A DNA stretch of 14,916 nucleotides from DASYAE01 sp036501535 (lineage in GTDB: Bacteria; Actinomycetota; Actinomycetes; Streptomycetales; Catenulisporaceae). The notes below the pieces were generated by a model. The model saw nothing but the letters and a program-made list of their open reading frames with translations, was not told where the DNA came from and did no database searches. The stretch lies in the NCBI GenBank assembly GCA_036501535.1, contig DASYAE010000220.1, positions 1-14,916 of the forward strand. The letters run 5' to 3'. The translations under genes were made by a program, and so were the position numbers. Positions 1-6,794 of the stretch are shown here, piece by piece; within the stretch, counting starts at the first letter, position 1; the number at the start of each line of letters is the position of its first letter.

Positions 1-853
1 GGCCGATGGCCTGGCCGGCCGCCTCGTAGTTGAAGTTCCAGCTGATCTGCAGCGGGCCGCGGCCGTAGTAGGCGTAGGTGCCGGCCGGGCAGCCGTAGGA
101 CTCGCTGGCGCAGTAGTCGCCGGACTGGTCGATCTCGTTGATGTAGACCAGTCCGCCGGTCTCGTGGTCGACGTTGGCCAGGAACGCCGCGGCCTCCTGC
201 AGTTCCACGGTGGTGCCGCCGGTGGTCGCGAAGCTCGGGTAGGAGCCCATCGCGGCGACCAGCCCGGCGTAGGTGTAGAAGGAGTTCCGGCTCGGGAACA
301 TCTGGTTGAACTGCGCCTGGCTGACCACGAACCCGCCGGTTCCGCCGCTGCTGCCGCCGGGCAGGCTCCACTGCTGGTTGGAGGTGTCGGCGCAGGCCCA
401 GATCTGGACCTGGGTGCCGGAGCCGCCGTAGCCGGTGTCGTCGAGGCACTTGCCGGAGTTCGGGTTGACCAGCTCGCCGTTGGACTGGGCCTGCCAGGTC
501 TGCGCCCCGGTGCCGTTGCAGGTGTAGAGGTCGACCGTGGTGCCGTTGGCGGTTCCGGCGCCGTCCACGTCCAGGCACATGCCGAGCACTTCGAGCGTGC
601 TGTTCGACTCCACCGTCCACTGCTGGGCGTTGGTGCCGTTGCACGTGTAGACCTGGATCGGGTTGAACAGCGCGGTGCTGGCGCTGCGGTCGTCGAGGCA
701 CAGGCCCTCGTAGCCCGTGATCTGGCCGGTGCCGGCGGCCTGGGCGACGGTCGCGGTGCTCACCGCGAAGCCGGACAGGAGCGCGACGGCGGCGAGCACG
801 GCCACGGCGCGGCGCCGGACGGTGCGGGTCAGTAGGTCCTTGGTCAGTTTCAT
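1..853 (-). CDS. Secreted GH19 chitinase with ricin-type lectin (CBM13) domain, 3' end cut by window
   Basis: Extracellular endochitinase that hydrolyses beta-1,4 GlcNAc bonds in chitin. The visible 284 residues show a signal peptide (basic TRTVRRR, hydrophobic 16-31, likely cleavage after AQA at about 39). A beta-trefoil ricin-type module follows (about 44-165) with three QxW-type repeats (QQW 77-79, QTW 118-120, QQW 160-162). After a Gly/Ser linker (166-174) comes a family 19 catalytic domain from about 175. The HETGG motif gives the catalytic acid Glu231, and Glu240 fits the general base seen in Streptomyces ChiC. The YYGRGPLQISWNFNY signature is intact (262-276). The rest of the catalytic domain lies beyond position 1. 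ATG at 853 is preferred because GAGG lies 10 nt upstream; an in-frame ATG at 874 has no ribosome site. A DasR-type site lies about 220 bp upstream. Family assignment is firm; chitin as substrate is by family. Confidence 0.95.
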   Translation of the reverse strand, partial: MKLTKDLLTRTVRRRAVAVLAAVALLSGFAVSTATVAQAAGTGQITGYEGLCLDDRSASTALFNPIQVYTCNGTNAQQWTVESNSTLEVLGMCLDVDGAGTANGTTVDLYTCNGTGAQTWQAQSNGELVNPNSGKCLDDTGYGGSGTQVQIWACADTSNQQWSLPGGSSGGTGGFVVSQAQFNQMFPSRNSFYTYAGLVAAMGSYPSFATTGGTTVELQEAAAFLANVDHETGGLVYINEIDQSGDYCASESYGCPAGTYAYYGRGPLQISWNFNYEAAGQAIG

Positions 854-1067
854 CCGGTGGGTGCCTCGCTTCATGGCGTGGTGCGGTATCGAGCCCTGAT
901 GGAGGTGCGCGGACACAGGACCGCCGACGGCCGCCGTTGCCGCATGCAGGTGGGTATTCGCGGCATTGCGGCATCGCGGCGTGCGCCGGGCCCGTCGAAC
1001 GCGTGGGCGTCGCGGGGGCTGTGATCCGCGTACTCGATGCCTCGCCGGTGCATCGCATACACCGCTG

Positions 1068-1096
1068 AGAGTGGTCTAGTCCAATCGAGATGTCAA
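1068..1096 (-). promoter_or_regulatory. Candidate chitinase promoter
   Basis: On the minus strand a perfect TTGACA (1096-1091) is followed after 17 nt by CACTCT (1073-1068), a poor -10. The DasR-type site sits between and across these boxes. Transcription would start near 1061, giving a leader of about 200 nt. An alternative uses TTGGAC (1084-1079) with TATGCG (1059-1054). The rest of the 854-1127 gap shows no gene. Confidence 0.4.
1070..1085 (-). promoter_or_regulatory. DasR-type operator (dre) upstream of chitinase
   Basis: AGTGGTCTAGTCCAAT matches the Streptomyces DasR responsive element A(C/G)TGGTCTAGACCA(C/G)T at 14 of 16 positions and keeps the TGGTCTAG core. DasR is the GntR-family repressor that responds to GlcNAc-derived sugar phosphates and controls chitinases. 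Here the site is 217 bp before the chitinase start, just downstream of a TTGACA box, where a bound repressor would block transcription. The match is seen; binding is inferred. Confidence 0.75.
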
Positions 1097-1127
1097 GGCC
1101 CGCGCGGCGGATGTTCCCGCCCTGAGG

Positions 1128-1646
1128 TCAGTGCGCCTTGTTGGGGTGGACCGCGATCAGGACGAGCCCTGCCACCAGGACGGCGACGCCGATCCAGCCG
1201 AGGACGATGCCCGCGACGGCGAGGCCTGCGCCCGCCTGCGCACCGGCCGAGTCCTTGATCTGCCGGTGCGCCCGGTACCCGAAGACCAGCGCGAACACGG
1301 CCCCGATCCCGGCGAGCCAGAGCACTGCCGACACGACCGATGCGACGGCCAGTGCGTTGGTCCGCTCGAAGACTGCGTCGCCTTGGTCGTGCGGCTCGGT
1401 CTCGACGGCGGCGGCTGCGATTTCCTCGGGCGTCCCGAGTCGTTCCAGCGCATTCCGCACGGCCGCCTGATCGTCTGCCGGTGTCTGACGCAGCGCTTCC
1501 TGAAGGTGCTCGCGTATCTCGGAGACCAGTTCGTCGCGCCGGTGTTCCGGCAGCGCCGACGCCGCCGAGCCGAGACGCCTGAGATAGTCGTCCACCAGAG
1601 GGTCGGTGCCCACGTCCATCGCCTTCTCCTTCTCGGTCTCTGTCAT
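1128..1646 (-). CDS. HAAS/DUF1700-like and DUF4190 membrane protein, partner of PadR regulator
   Basis: A 172-residue protein. The N-terminal helical part (about 16-85) has the pattern DDYLRRLGSAASALPEHRRDELVSEIREHL, split here as DDYLRRL near 19-25 and RRDELVSEIREHL near 36-48. This resembles HAAS/DUF1700 domains, which are commonly encoded beside PadR regulators. The C-terminal part has two hydrophobic segments (about 97-120 and 138-165) with the small-residue-rich GAGLAVAGIVLGW stretch typical of DUF4190. The start ATG at 1646 overlaps the padR stop as ATGA, implying translational coupling. A second candidate, ATG at 1619, has an AAGGAG 6 nt upstream and would remove nine residues. It probably acts at the membrane with PadR; the precise role is unknown. 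Confidence 0.8.
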   Translation of the reverse strand: MTETEKEKAMDVGTDPLVDDYLRRLGSAASALPEHRRDELVSEIREHLQEALRQTPADDQAAVRNALERLGTPEEIAAAAVETEPHDQGDAVFERTNALAVASVVSAVLWLAGIGAVFALVFGYRAHRQIKDSAGAQAGAGLAVAGIVLGWIGVAVLVAGLVLIAVHPNKAH

Positions 1647-1990
1647 GAGCGCGGTGTCGTCATGAGCGCGTCGACGGCGTCGCGGAACCGGGCCCACTCC
1701 TCGCCGAAGTCGGCCAGCGCGCGCTTCCCGGCGCCGGTGAGCCGGTAGTACCGCCGCGGCGGCCCGGACTCGGACTCCTGCCAGGACGTGCTCACCAACT
1801 CGTCCCGGCGCAGCCGGCTGAGCAGCGGGTAGATGGTCCCCTCGCTGACCAGCAGCCCGTCCGGTTGGGACAGGGCCCGGACCAGCTCGAATCCGTACCG
1901 CTCGCCGTCTCGCAGCAGGGCCAGGACGCAGTACTCGAGCGCGCCCTTCCGAAGCTGGCTCACCGCGTTACGTGCTCGACCAGGTTCCAT
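1643..1990 (-). CDS. PadR-family transcriptional regulator
   Basis: A 115-residue winged-helix DNA-binding protein. Hallmarks are KGALEYCVLALL at the first helix (15-26), the RYGFEL segment, the recognition region EGTIYPLLSRLRRDEL, and the wing with PPRRYYRLTGAGKRAL. It is the short PadR-s2-like type, with only a brief C-terminal helix. Its stop overlaps the start of the HAAS gene by ATGA, so the two are one operon. No ribosome site precedes the ATG. A TACCTT box ends 7 nt before it, so a leaderless transcript is possible. Duplicated GGTACC elements in the divergent gap may be its operator. The effector is unknown. Confidence 0.9.
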   Translation of the reverse strand: MEPGRARNAVSQLRKGALEYCVLALLRDGERYGFELVRALSQPDGLLVSEGTIYPLLSRLRRDELVSTSWQESESGPPRRYYRLTGAGKRALADFGEEWARFRDAVDALMTTPRS

Positions 1991-1997
1991 GCATCAC

Positions 1998-2032
1998 AAG
2001 GTACCGTGCAATGGCTAACTGGGGTACCCTGC
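1998..2032. promoter_or_regulatory. Divergent padR/reductase promoter region with duplicated GGTACC elements
   Basis: The 70-bp gap between padR and the reductase gene holds a direct repeat, GGTACCGTGC (2000-2009) and GGTACCCTGC (2023-2032), 9 of 10 identical and 23 bp apart. Each has a palindromic GGTACC core. The first overlaps TACCTT (minus strand 2003-1998), a possible padR -10; the second overlaps TACCCT (2025-2030), a possible -10 for the plus-strand gene. Autoregulation by PadR is inferred from position. Confidence 0.45.
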
Positions 2033-2060
2033 GACCGCGAATCCAAGGAGGAGGCCGACC

Positions 2061-2636
2061 GTGGCACTCGTGATCTGCGACATGTCCGTCTCGCTGGACG
2101 GCTACGTCACCGGGCCGAACGACAGCCGGCAGAACCCGTTCGGCGACGGCGCCGGGATGCTGCACGACTGGATTTTCTCCGCGGCGACCGACGAGGACCG
2201 GGCCATGCTGCAGGAGATGGTCGACGGCGCCGGCGCGGTCGTGATGGGGCGCAAGTCGTTCGACAAGAACGAGGGCGACGGGGGATGGGGCGAGGGCGGC
2301 CCGCTCGGCGATGTCCCGTGCTTCGTGGTCACCCACAGCAAGCCGGCCGCATCCCATCCGTCCGTGTACACGTTCGTCACCGACGGGGTGGCCAGCGCGA
2401 TCGAGCAGGCCAAGGAGGTGGCCGGCGACAAGTCCGTCGGCCTGCACGGTGCGACCGTCATGCAGCAGGCGCTCCCGCTCGGCCTGGTCGACGAGATCCG
2501 CGTCCACATCGTGCCGGTGCTGGTGGGCGGCGGCACGCCGCTCTTCGGCGCGCTCGACTCGTCGATCGCCCTCGAACGCACCACGGCGCGCGTCACCCCG
2601 GCCGCGACACACATTGCCTATCGCGTCGTTCGGTGA
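2061..2636 (+). CDS. Dihydrofolate reductase family (RibD C-terminal domain) protein
   Basis: A 191-residue single-domain NAD(P)H-dependent reductase of the RibD-C/DHFR-like fold, probably cytoplasmic. Diagnostic segments are SVSLDGYVTGPN (9-20), VVMGRKSFD (60-68), FVVTHS (88-93) for nucleotide binding, and the C-terminal KSVGLHGATVMQQAL with GLVDEIRVHIVPVLVGGG (141-158). Full length for the family. GTG at 2061 follows a strong AAGGAGGAGG with 6-8 nt spacing. It is divergent from padR and may be a PadR target. Such stand-alone proteins are common in Actinobacteria and rarely have a known substrate. It is neither the housekeeping folA nor ribD, because no deaminase domain is present. Confidence 0.9.
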   Translation: MALVICDMSVSLDGYVTGPNDSRQNPFGDGAGMLHDWIFSAATDEDRAMLQEMVDGAGAVVMGRKSFDKNEGDGGWGEGGPLGDVPCFVVTHSKPAASHPSVYTFVTDGVASAIEQAKEVAGDKSVGLHGATVMQQALPLGLVDEIRVHIVPVLVGGGTPLFGALDSSIALERTTARVTPAATHIAYRVVR

Positions 2637-2680
2637 CAGGCACGTCCGGCTGACGCCGCCTCAGCACGATCCGGCCGGAT

Positions 2681-3415
2681 TCACGCCCTGGTGCCGGTGA
2701 TCAGCCGCTCGCGATCGAAGAGCGCGGACACGAACCGCCAGGCCAGGACGTCGAGCACGAGCAGCGCCGCACCGATGCCCAGCGCGACGCCGAGGGTCGG
2801 CCGGATCACGTTGAAGCTCATGAGCGCGGCGACGGCCAGCGGCGGGGCGCTGACCAGCACGCTCAGCTGCTGGGCGACGCGCATGTCGCTCGCCCGGGTG
2901 GAGATGCCGATGCCGGCCCAGATCGACCAGCCGGCCAGCAGCGGGGTGAACAGCAGTTGCGGCAGGATCCGGGAGGCCTTGAAGACGTCGGTGACCACGT
3001 TCTGATGGGCGAACAAGCCGATCACGCCGAGGTAGACCCCGTACATCGCGTAGGCGATCAGAAGCGTGGGCACGAGCGCGGCCGCCGCCTTGCCGAGCAG
3101 CAGCTCCTCGCGGCGCACCGGCGTGGTCAGCACCGGCTCGAGGGTGCCCTGCTCGCGCTCGCCGACCACGGCGTAGGCGGCGACCGTGGCGGGCACGAGC
3201 GCCGGGATCAGCAGCAGGTAGAGCGAGGAGAGCCCGACCAGCTTGTCCAGCTTCGACGCCGGGGCGGAGGCGGACAGGTTGAAGATGTCGATGATCGGCA
3301 GGACGCTGAAGACCAGCGGCATCACCGTCATGGTGATCGCGATGAACCGGTTGCGGCGGTAGTCGCGCAGCTCTTTGGCCATGATGGCGCGGATCCGGGT
3401 CAGGTCGATGCTCAT
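2681..3415 (-). CDS. ABC-2 type transporter permease
   Basis: A 244-residue integral membrane subunit of an ABC-2 exporter. About six hydrophobic segments are visible: 24-46, 62-84, 110-135, 150-172, 185-207 and 212-230. The cytoplasmic GEREQGTLEPVLTTPV motif (85-100) is the coupling element typical of ABC-2 permeases. ATG at 3415 overlaps the stop of the upstream ATPase as ATGA, so the two are translationally coupled. The in-frame open extension to 3961 runs inside the ATPase gene and is not coding. The pair is transcribed from the promoter at 4420-4391. Substrate unknown. Confidence 0.92.
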   Translation of the reverse strand: MSIDLTRIRAIMAKELRDYRRNRFIAITMTVMPLVFSVLPIIDIFNLSASAPASKLDKLVGLSSLYLLLIPALVPATVAAYAVVGEREQGTLEPVLTTPVRREELLLGKAAAALVPTLLIAYAMYGVYLGVIGLFAHQNVVTDVFKASRILPQLLFTPLLAGWSIWAGIGISTRASDMRVAQQLSVLVSAPPLAVAALMSFNVIRPTLGVALGIGAALLVLDVLAWRFVSALFDRERLITGTRA

Positions 3416-4383
3416 CGTGCCTGCGCCTCCACATCGGTGTCGATCAGCTGGAGGTAGACGTCCTCCAGCGAGTGCCGCGTCGGGCCGAGCGAGAGCACGT
3501 CCGCTCCGGCGGCTACCAGTGCGCGGACCGTCTCGGGTGCGGCGGCCGCCGGGTCGGCGACGGTGAGCAGATAGGAGCCGTCCGGTTCCTGCCGCCAGGC
3601 GTCGACCCCGGGCAGCGGCGAGAAGACGGCGTCGGGCTGCGCGAGCGGTTCGCGGATCCTGACCTCCAGGCCGCCGCGGAACAGCCGGTCGCGCAACTCG
3701 TCGGGGCGGCCGATCAGGCGCAGCGTGGTGTTCATGATGCCGACGCGGTCGCACAGCCGCTCCGCCTCGGCGAGCCGATGGGTCGTCAGGAAGATCGTCA
3801 CGCCGCGCTTGCGCAGCGCGTCGATCAGCTCGTGCACCTCGCGGGTGGCGACCGGGTCGAGGCCGGAGGTCGGCTCGTCGAGGAAGAGCACCTGCGGATC
3901 GCTCAGCAGCGCCCGGGCCAGCCCGACCCGCTGGCGCAGCCCCTTGGACAGCGAGCGGCACAGGTCGTCGGCCCGGTCCTGGAGGTTGACCGCGCGCAGG
4001 GAGCGGGCGATGCGCTCGGACGCGTCGGGCAGCTCGTAGAGGCCGGCGAAGAAGGCGAGGTTCTCGGCGACGCTCAGGCGCAGATAGAGCCCGGGGGACT
4101 CCGGCATGATCGCGATGCGGCGGCGGATGGCCATGCCTTGCTGCGGGGTCAGCTCCAGCCCGGCGACCCGCGCCCGGCCGGCGCTCGGCGCCAGGAGGGT
4201 GCCGAGCGTGCGCACGGTGGTGGTCTTCCCGGCGCCGTTCGGCCCCAGGAAGCCGAAGACCTCGCCGCGGCCGACGCTGAAGGTGACGTTCTCGAACGCG
4301 GTACGCGCTCCGAAGCGCTTGGTGAGTCCTTCGACTTCCAGCGCGGCGTCGTCCGACACGGGCTCGTTGTTCTGTCCTGTCAC
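3412..4383 (-). CDS. ABC transporter ATP-binding protein (ABC-2 exporter)
   Basis: A 323-residue ATPase that powers the permease encoded just downstream. Walker A is GPNGAGKTT (47-55), the signature is LSKGLRQR (145-152), Walker B is VLFLDEP with SGLDP (165-176), and the switch histidine is in TTHRLAEAE (His202). Two positions depart from the textbook form: the signature has LSKG rather than LSGG, and the Q-loop reads MPESPGLY with Glu where Gln is usual. Both are common in this exporter subfamily. The C-terminal 100 residues are the extension usual for DrrA/CcmA-like ATPases. The start is GTG at 4383; no ribosome site lies upstream. A promoter whose -10 ends 7 nt before the GTG suggests leaderless translation. 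Confidence 0.93.
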   Translation of the reverse strand: MTGQNNEPVSDDAALEVEGLTKRFGARTAFENVTFSVGRGEVFGFLGPNGAGKTTTVRTLGTLLAPSAGRARVAGLELTPQQGMAIRRRIAIMPESPGLYLRLSVAENLAFFAGLYELPDASERIARSLRAVNLQDRADDLCRSLSKGLRQRVGLARALLSDPQVLFLDEPTSGLDPVATREVHELIDALRKRGVTIFLTTHRLAEAERLCDRVGIMNTTLRLIGRPDELRDRLFRGGLEVRIREPLAQPDAVFSPLPGVDAWRQEPDGSYLLTVADPAAAAPETVRALVAAGADVLSLGPTRHSLEDVYLQLIDTDVEAQAR

Positions 4384-4420
4384 GCTTAAAGTGATATCAC
4401 TTTATGGCGGCCGGGGTCAA
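4383..4420 (-). promoter_or_regulatory. Leaderless promoter of the ABC exporter operon
   Basis: On the minus strand TTGACC (4420-4415), an 18-nt spacer and TATCAC (4396-4391) form a reasonable vegetative promoter. The expected start point, about 7 nt after the -10, coincides with the GTG start codon at 4383. The sequence before the GTG (TTTAAGC) has no ribosome-binding site, which supports leaderless translation. The -10 lies inside the palindrome at 4387-4404. Confidence 0.6.
4387..4404. promoter_or_regulatory. 18-bp perfect palindromic operator (site A)
   Basis: TAAAGTGATATCACTTTA is a perfect 18-bp palindrome in GC-rich surroundings. It covers the -10 box of the ABC exporter promoter, so a bound protein would repress. 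A related sequence (14 of 18 identical) lies at 5686-5703 in the SPFH promoter. The likely binder, by position, is the RHH protein encoded at 4477-4731. That is inference. Confidence 0.7.
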
Positions 4421-4438
4421 TGCACGTGCGCGCCACAG

Positions 4439-4484
4439 GTCACCCGTTTGCGTCACACGCTGTGTCACACTCTGCGTCACTCGT
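4439..4484. repeat. Tandem 12-bp repeats with GTCAC core
   Basis: Three phased units, TGCGTCACACGC (4449-4460), TGTGTCACACTC (4461-4472) and TGCGTCACTCGT (4473-4484), agree at 10 of 12 positions with the first. A degenerate fourth GTCAC lies at 4439-4443, so the cores start at 4439, 4452, 4464 and 4476. The array begins 19 bp upstream of the exporter -35 and overlaps the RHH stop codon. The TCAC core is shared with the palindromic operators. RHH proteins often bind such short tandem repeats. Confidence 0.65.
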
Positions 4485-4731
4485 CTGGCGGCTTCGCCGG
4501 CTCGGCGTCCGGGGACTCGGCCTGGCCCGGCTCCGCCATCTCTCTGGGCGGACGGCCACGCCGAGGCATGCCGCCGATATTCGAGGGCAGACGCCCCGCG
4601 TCGGCCAGGGCGCGCCGCAGGACCAGCTCGATCTGAGCCGTGGTGCTGCGCAACTCGTCGCCCGCCCAACGCGCCAGCGCGTCGTAAACGGCGGGATCGA
4701 GCCGCAGCAGAATGCTCTTGCGCTCAGCCAC
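4477..4731 (-). CDS. Ribbon-helix-helix (Arc/CopG-like) DNA-binding protein
   Basis: An 84-residue protein. Residues 5-48 fit an RHH fold: the strand KSILLRL (5-11), helix A from DPAVYDALARWAGDEL (12-27), the STTAQ turn (29-33), and helix B IELVLRRALADAG (34-46). RHH proteins act as dimers that read DNA with the paired strands. The C-terminal tail is Pro/Glu-rich and disordered, and contains RRGRPPR (57-63), which resembles an AT-hook core. The start is GTG at 4731, 9 bp after the SPFH stop, so it is in the SPFH operon. It could be an autoregulator or an antitoxin-like protein; no toxin gene is adjacent. Binding to the nearby palindromes and tandem repeats is inferred. Confidence 0.85.
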   Translation of the reverse strand: MAERKSILLRLDPAVYDALARWAGDELRSTTAQIELVLRRALADAGRLPSNIGGMPRRGRPPREMAEPGQAESPDAEPAKPPDE

Positions 4732-4740
4732 AGCGGCCGC

Positions 4741-5631
4741 TCACTGATACAGCGTGCCGGTGTTGACCACCGGTTGGGCTGCGGTCTCGCTGCACAGCAC
4801 CACCAGCAGGTTGCTGACCATCGCAGCCTTGCGCTCCTCGTCCAGGTCCACAAGCCCCTCCTCGTCGAGCTGCGTAAGGGCCAGGCGCACCATACCGACC
4901 GCCCCCTCCACCAAGCGCCGGCGCGCGTCGACCACGGCCTCGGCCTGTTGGCGCCGCAGCATGACCGGCGCGATCTCCGGCGCGTAGGACAGGCGCGTGA
5001 TGCGCGACTCGACCACGTGCACCCCGGCCGCCGCCACGCGCTGGGAGATCTCCGCAGAGAGCTGTGTCGTGATCTCCTCGGCGTTCTGACGCAGCGACAG
5101 CCGCTCCTGGCCGCGCGCGTCATACGCGTACATCCCCGCGATATGCCGCACCGCGGTCTCGCCCTGCGTCGCGACGAACGCAGTCACATTATCGACCGCG
5201 TACACGGCCTTGGCGGTGTCCTTGATCCGCCAGACCACGACCGCGGCCATCTCGATCGGATTGCCGTCCGCGTCGTTCACCTTCAGCGTGGCCGTCTCGT
5301 GGTTGCGGATCCGGGTCGAGACCCGCTCCCGGCGGGTGAACGGATTGACCCAGCGCAGGCCGGTCGTGCGCACGGTCCCGATGTACCGGCCGAACAGCGC
5401 CACCACCCGCGCCTGCCCCGGCGCCACCGCCGTCAGCCCGGCCAGGCCCAGCGCCCCGGCCACGATCAACACCACCCCGGCCGGCGAGACCGTCGCGACC
5501 AGCACGATGCCGACCGCCACCAGCAGCAGCCCCCCGAGCGCCGCCGGGCCGCCCGGCAGGCTGGCCGCCGTCCGCTCGCTGATCTCGCCGTCGGCCGCGG
5601 TCTGCAGACCTGCGGATACCGCGCTCGCCAT
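4741..5631 (-). CDS. SPFH/band 7 (stomatin/prohibitin-like) membrane protein
   Basis: A 296-residue protein. Two adjacent hydrophobic segments (about 31-48 and 51-69) anchor it. The SPFH domain follows (about 70-240), starting with TAVAPGQARVVALFGRYIGTV (67-87 region), then GLRWVNPFTRR (91-101), MAAVVVWRIKDTAKAVYAV (128-146), and the ARGQERLSLRQNAEEI region (172-187). It ends in a helical part with DARRRLVEGAVGMV. SPFH proteins assemble into membrane scaffolds or rings that organise microdomains or control proteases. ATG at 5631 follows a GAGGTGG. The gene leads the operon with the RHH protein. Its promoter carries the second copy of the exporter palindrome, hinting at a shared regulator. Confidence 0.92.
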   Translation of the reverse strand: MASAVSAGLQTAADGEISERTAASLPGGPAALGGLLLVAVGIVLVATVSPAGVVLIVAGALGLAGLTAVAPGQARVVALFGRYIGTVRTTGLRWVNPFTRRERVSTRIRNHETATLKVNDADGNPIEMAAVVVWRIKDTAKAVYAVDNVTAFVATQGETAVRHIAGMYAYDARGQERLSLRQNAEEITTQLSAEISQRVAAAGVHVVESRITRLSYAPEIAPVMLRRQQAEAVVDARRRLVEGAVGMVRLALTQLDEEGLVDLDEERKAAMVSNLLVVLCSETAAQPVVNTGTLYQ

Positions 5632-5681
5632 CCCAAGCCACCTCGTTCGTCGTCCGGGCGTTCCGTGCCCTGCGAAGGTCG

Positions 5682-5703
5682 AGTATATAGAGATATCACT
5701 TAT
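5682..5703 (-). promoter_or_regulatory. SPFH operon promoter -10 with operator site B
   Basis: On the minus strand TATACT (5687-5682) is a good -10, overlapped at its edge by ATAAGTGATATCTCTATA (5703-5686), 14 of 18 identical to the palindrome at 4387-4404. No clear -35 is present at the right distance (CCTCGG), so the promoter may need help or be weak. The leader to the ATG at 5631 would be about 45 nt. The site is also 163 bp before the divergent exporter gene at 5866. Confidence 0.55.
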
Positions 5704-5728
5704 GCCGAGGTGTGGCGGCCTCGGGCAT
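5702..5728. repeat. Imperfect inverted repeat in SPFH/exporter divergent gap
   Basis: ATGCCGAGG (5702-5710) faces CCTCGGGCAT (5719-5728) across an 8-nt loop, pairing over 9 bp with one extra G. It overlaps the -35 region of the SPFH promoter and touches operator site B. It could be a second regulator site. The remainder of the 5632-5865 gap shows no gene and no clear promoter for the plus-strand operon. Confidence 0.35.
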
Positions 5729-5865
5729 TAGCCGATCGGTTGATGCCGCCTCCACCGAATCGGCGCCCAGGCGCAGCCCGCCGGTCGATCCGCCGGCCCC
5801 GGCCCAGTCGGCATCCTCATGAGTGTCGGAACCGTCCGAACGCGAAGACGAGGGAGCCGGGGACC

Positions 5866-6780
<915 letters not shown>

Positions 6781-6794
6781 GTGAGGTACCCGGA

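Noticed and set aside
2669..2680. Palindrome ATCCGGCCGGAT as a terminator between the convergent reductase and permease
   Set aside because: It is self-complementary with no loop and no T tract; it is too short to call a terminator.
3416..3961. N-terminal extension of the ABC-2 permease
   Set aside because: It lies inside the ATPase gene in another frame; the ATGA overlap at 3415 is the natural start.
4439..4484. CRISPR array
   Set aside because: Units are 12 bp, contiguous and diverged; there are no spacers and no cas genes.
4477..4731. Toxin-antitoxin pair with the RHH protein as antitoxin
   Set aside because: The operon partner is a full-length SPFH membrane protein, and no small toxin-like gene is adjacent.
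4420..5865. Long open extension upstream of the DrrA-like ATPase giving a 786-residue frame
   Set aside because: It runs antisense to the SPFH and RHH genes, is Arg/His-rich as expected of a GC-rich shadow frame, and the ABC domain with a ribosome site begins at 5866.
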